DNA from: 20-14-all-45-10 sp964435965
GTDB taxonomy: Bacteria; Chloroflexota; Dehalococcoidia; GIF9; AB-539-J10
Direction: 5' to 3'
Assembly: GCA_964435965.1 (NCBI GenBank)
Contig: CAYTBB010000068.1
Coordinates: 1-6,760 of the forward strand
Length of the DNA stretch: 6,760 bases
Shown here: positions 5,151 to 6,760 of the stretch, in pieces
Layout of the letters: the number at the start of each line of letters is the position of its first letter
Position numbering within the stretch: position 1 is the stretch's first letter
Program-made: the position numbers and the translations under genes
The notes under the pieces: model-generated
What the model saw: the letters and a program-made list of their open reading frames with translations, nothing else
Database searches by the model: none
What the model was told of the DNA's origin: nothing

Positions 5151-6760
5151 TTGTTTGGGGCAAAGTCACGAAGATTAAGCCGTAGCACCTGCTCGCCATT
5201 CCAGAGAGTTTTCTCTATGGTATAGACAATATCTAGGTAAGAAGGGATTTCCTCTTGCGTTTTCTGCGAATCAAAATCTACAGCCCTCCAGGTTATATTC
5301 CCTTGTTTAAGTTTTAGTTCTAGATGCTTATCTTGATTGCCGAAGTTGCGACATTCGATTACTTCAACCTGGCGAGTGAGAAAGGTGGGATTTGAATTGC
5401 CTTGTCCGAAGGGTTCCAGTTGTTGGATTAGGTTGAAGGCATCGCCTGCGAAAGCGGATAAAGGAACCTCGGCATCAATGACTAATTTGGGACAGAGGTC
5501 TAGATGAGATAGTTGGGTTTTGGCTAAGCTCATAAGCCTTTCTTCTAACCGAGCCAAATTTTGCTGTTTTACGGTGAAGCCGGCGGCTAAGGGATGGCCG
5601 CCGAAGGTGATAAGCAAATCCTGGCATTCTTCTAAAGCTTCGGCAACATTGAATTCGGGAATGCTTCGGGCACTGCCTCGGCATATCTCAGGTCCAAGGT
5701 TGAGGATGATAGCAGGTTTATAAAATTCGTCTACTAGCTTGCCAGCAACAAGACCTATGACTCCAACAGGATAGCCTTCATGGCCTTCTATAAGCAAAGG
5801 GGAATAAAGCCTGTGAGCTAATCTTTCTTTTGCTTTATGCAACACCTCAGCGGTTATCCTTTGACGCTCAGCATTCCTTTCTTCTAATTCTTGGGCCAAG
5901 GCGTGGGCTTCTTCTGGCGAGTGAGTAGTGACCAAGTGATAGCTGGTAGTGGCATCACCCATCCTGCTGGCAGCGTTTAATCTAGGCCCTAGAGCCTTGG
6001 AGATGTGTTTAGTATTGAGTTCACCTAATTTTAGCCTGGCCAGCGCTCCAAGCTCCTGGAGCCCGATGCGCTGAGTATTGTTAAGCACCTTTAGCCCTTC
6101 CTTCACCAGGTAGCGATTTTCGCCTATTATAGGAACCACGTCAGTGACCGTGCCTAAGGCTGCCAGGTCTAGTAATTCAGCAAGCCGTTTTTCCCTGCCG
6201 TCTTTATAAAACAGCGCTTGCAGAAGCTTAAAGGCGACACCCACACCAGCTAATTCAGAGAAGGGATATTGTGAATCCTTTCGTTTGGCGTCAATTGCAG
6301 CTATGGCTTGGGGTAGGGTCACCAATGGAACGTGGTGGTCGGTGATAATCATATCCAGCCCCATTTCTTGAGCTTGTTTTGCTTCTGTGATGCTGGTGAT
6401 GCCGCAATCAACAGTGATAATTAATCCCATCCCCTGGCTGTGAAGATTTTCTAGAGCTGGCAATTTTAACCCATGGCCTTCGCGAAGGCGGTGAGGGATA
6501 TAGGGGGTAACTTTGCCACCGAGCCACGATAGTCCTTCGGCAAGACTAGCTGTGGCTGTGATGCCATCAACATCAAAGTCGCCATAGATAGCGATTTTTT
6601 CTCCTATAAGCAAGGCTTTATAAATTCTGTTTACCGCTTGTGACATGTCAGGGAGCAGAAAGGGATTGCCTCCAAGGCGGTGGTCAGCGAGTAAAAATGG
6701 CTCGATTTCACCTAGCTTAACACCACGATTGTAGAGAAGTTGGGCAATTATGGGAGGAAG
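5120..6760 (-). CDS. recJ: Single-stranded-DNA-specific exonuclease RecJ (N-terminus beyond window)
   Basis: RecJ degrades single-stranded DNA 5' to 3' and serves recombination, mismatch and base-excision repair. The frame is open to the window edge: 38 codons upstream of the ATG at 6646 read LPPIIAQLLYNRGVKLGE and later GGNPFLLPDMSQAVNRI, the usual RecJ N-terminal region. That ATG is therefore internal, and 546 residues are visible. Numbering from it, DHH-domain motifs are YGDFDVDGITA (21-31, metal-binding aspartates), TVDCGIT (78-84), TDHH (102-105), LGTVTDVV (164-171) and GPRLNAASRMGDA (220-232). The DHHA1 domain has EGHEGYPVGVIGLVAGKL (287-304), GSARS (324-328) and FGGHPLAAGF (348-357). 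An OB-like C-terminal domain includes LEPFGQGNSNPTFL (410-423). All catalytic residues I would expect are present. The last eight residues (AISYQPSD) and the stop come from a dispersed repeat and overlap the end of lgt. Confidence 0.95.
   Translation of the reverse strand, partial: LPPIIAQLLYNRGVKLGEIEPFLLADHRLGGNPFLLPDMSQAVNRIYKALLIGEKIAIYGDFDVDGITATASLAEGLSWLGGKVTPYIPHRLREGHGLKLPALENLHSQGMGLIITVDCGITSITEAKQAQEMGLDMIITDHHVPLVTLPQAIAAIDAKRKDSQYPFSELAGVGVAFKLLQALFYKDGREKRLAELLDLAALGTVTDVVPIIGENRYLVKEGLKVLNNTQRIGLQELGALARLKLGELNTKHISKALGPRLNAASRMGDATTSYHLVTTHSPEEAHALAQELEERNAERQRITAEVLHKAKERLAHRLYSPLLIEGHEGYPVGVIGLVAGKLVDEFYKPAIILNLGPEICRGSARSIPEFNVAEALEECQDLLITFGGHPLAAGFTVKQQNLARLEERLMSLAKTQLSHLDLCPKLVIDAEVPLSAFAGDAFNLIQQLEPFGQGNSNPTFLTRQVEVIECRNFGNQDKHLELKLKQGNITWRAVDFDSQKTQEEIPSYLDIVYTIEKTLWNGEQVLRLNLRDFAPNKAAISYQPSD

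Noticed and set aside
5475..5723. Small frames overlapping recJ on either strand
   Set aside because: They overlap the DHHA1-coding region; recJ is conserved throughout, leaving no case for extra genes.
6644..6646. ATG as the start of recJ
   Set aside because: The frame continues 38 codons to the window edge with typical RecJ N-terminal sequence (AQLLYNRG, NPFLLPDM), so the ATG is internal and the gene is simply cut by the window.

Overview
The window looks like a piece of a bacterial chromosome from a draft or metagenomic assembly, because it contains a 100-base run of N. The best taxonomic guess is Chloroflexota, Dehalococcoidia-like. This rests on the style of the proteins and on short dispersed repeats of the TGTCATTCTGAG...GCGAAGAATCT and AGCTATCAGC types, which I associate with such genomes. 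It is an inference, not a database result. Base composition is moderate and the genes are closely packed.

Layout. (1) Positions 1-1196 hold the C-terminal part of an MrfA/YprA-type DEAD/DEAH helicase with a four-cysteine DUF1998 domain; its 5' end lies outside the window. A composite repeat is embedded in frame in this gene (about 179-272). (2) Positions 1197-1362 are non-coding. They contain a second, nearly palindromic copy of that repeat family (1212-1270), then a 25-bp near-perfect palindrome (1312-1336) that looks like an operator for the Fur-family regulator that follows. (3) Positions 1363-2585 form a probable metal-related cassette: a Zur-like Fur-family repressor, a six-helix membrane protein rich in His and acidic residues that I cannot assign to a named family, and a small zinc-ribbon protein cut off by the assembly gap (2586-2685). 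(4) Positions 2686-2894 hold the sequence after the gap, a cluster of AGCTATCAGC-type repeats with a hairpin, and the leader of the next gene. (5) Positions 2895-5135 hold a TreT-like trehalose glycosyltransferase and a divergent prolipoprotein diacylglyceryl transferase (Lgt), abutting with no spacer and probably co-transcribed. (6) Positions 5120-6760 on the minus strand hold RecJ single-strand exonuclease, cut at its N-terminus by the window edge.

How the parts relate. The genome-maintenance genes (mrfA-like and recJ) flank the window without an evident link to the middle. The Zur-like regulator, membrane protein and zinc ribbon are the best candidate for an undescribed functional unit: a metal-sensing repressor beside a putative metal-binding membrane protein. 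A recurring theme is repeats intruding into genes. One repeat lengthens the helicase, and another supplies the last codons and stop codons of both lgt and recJ, which overlap tail to tail by 16 bp.
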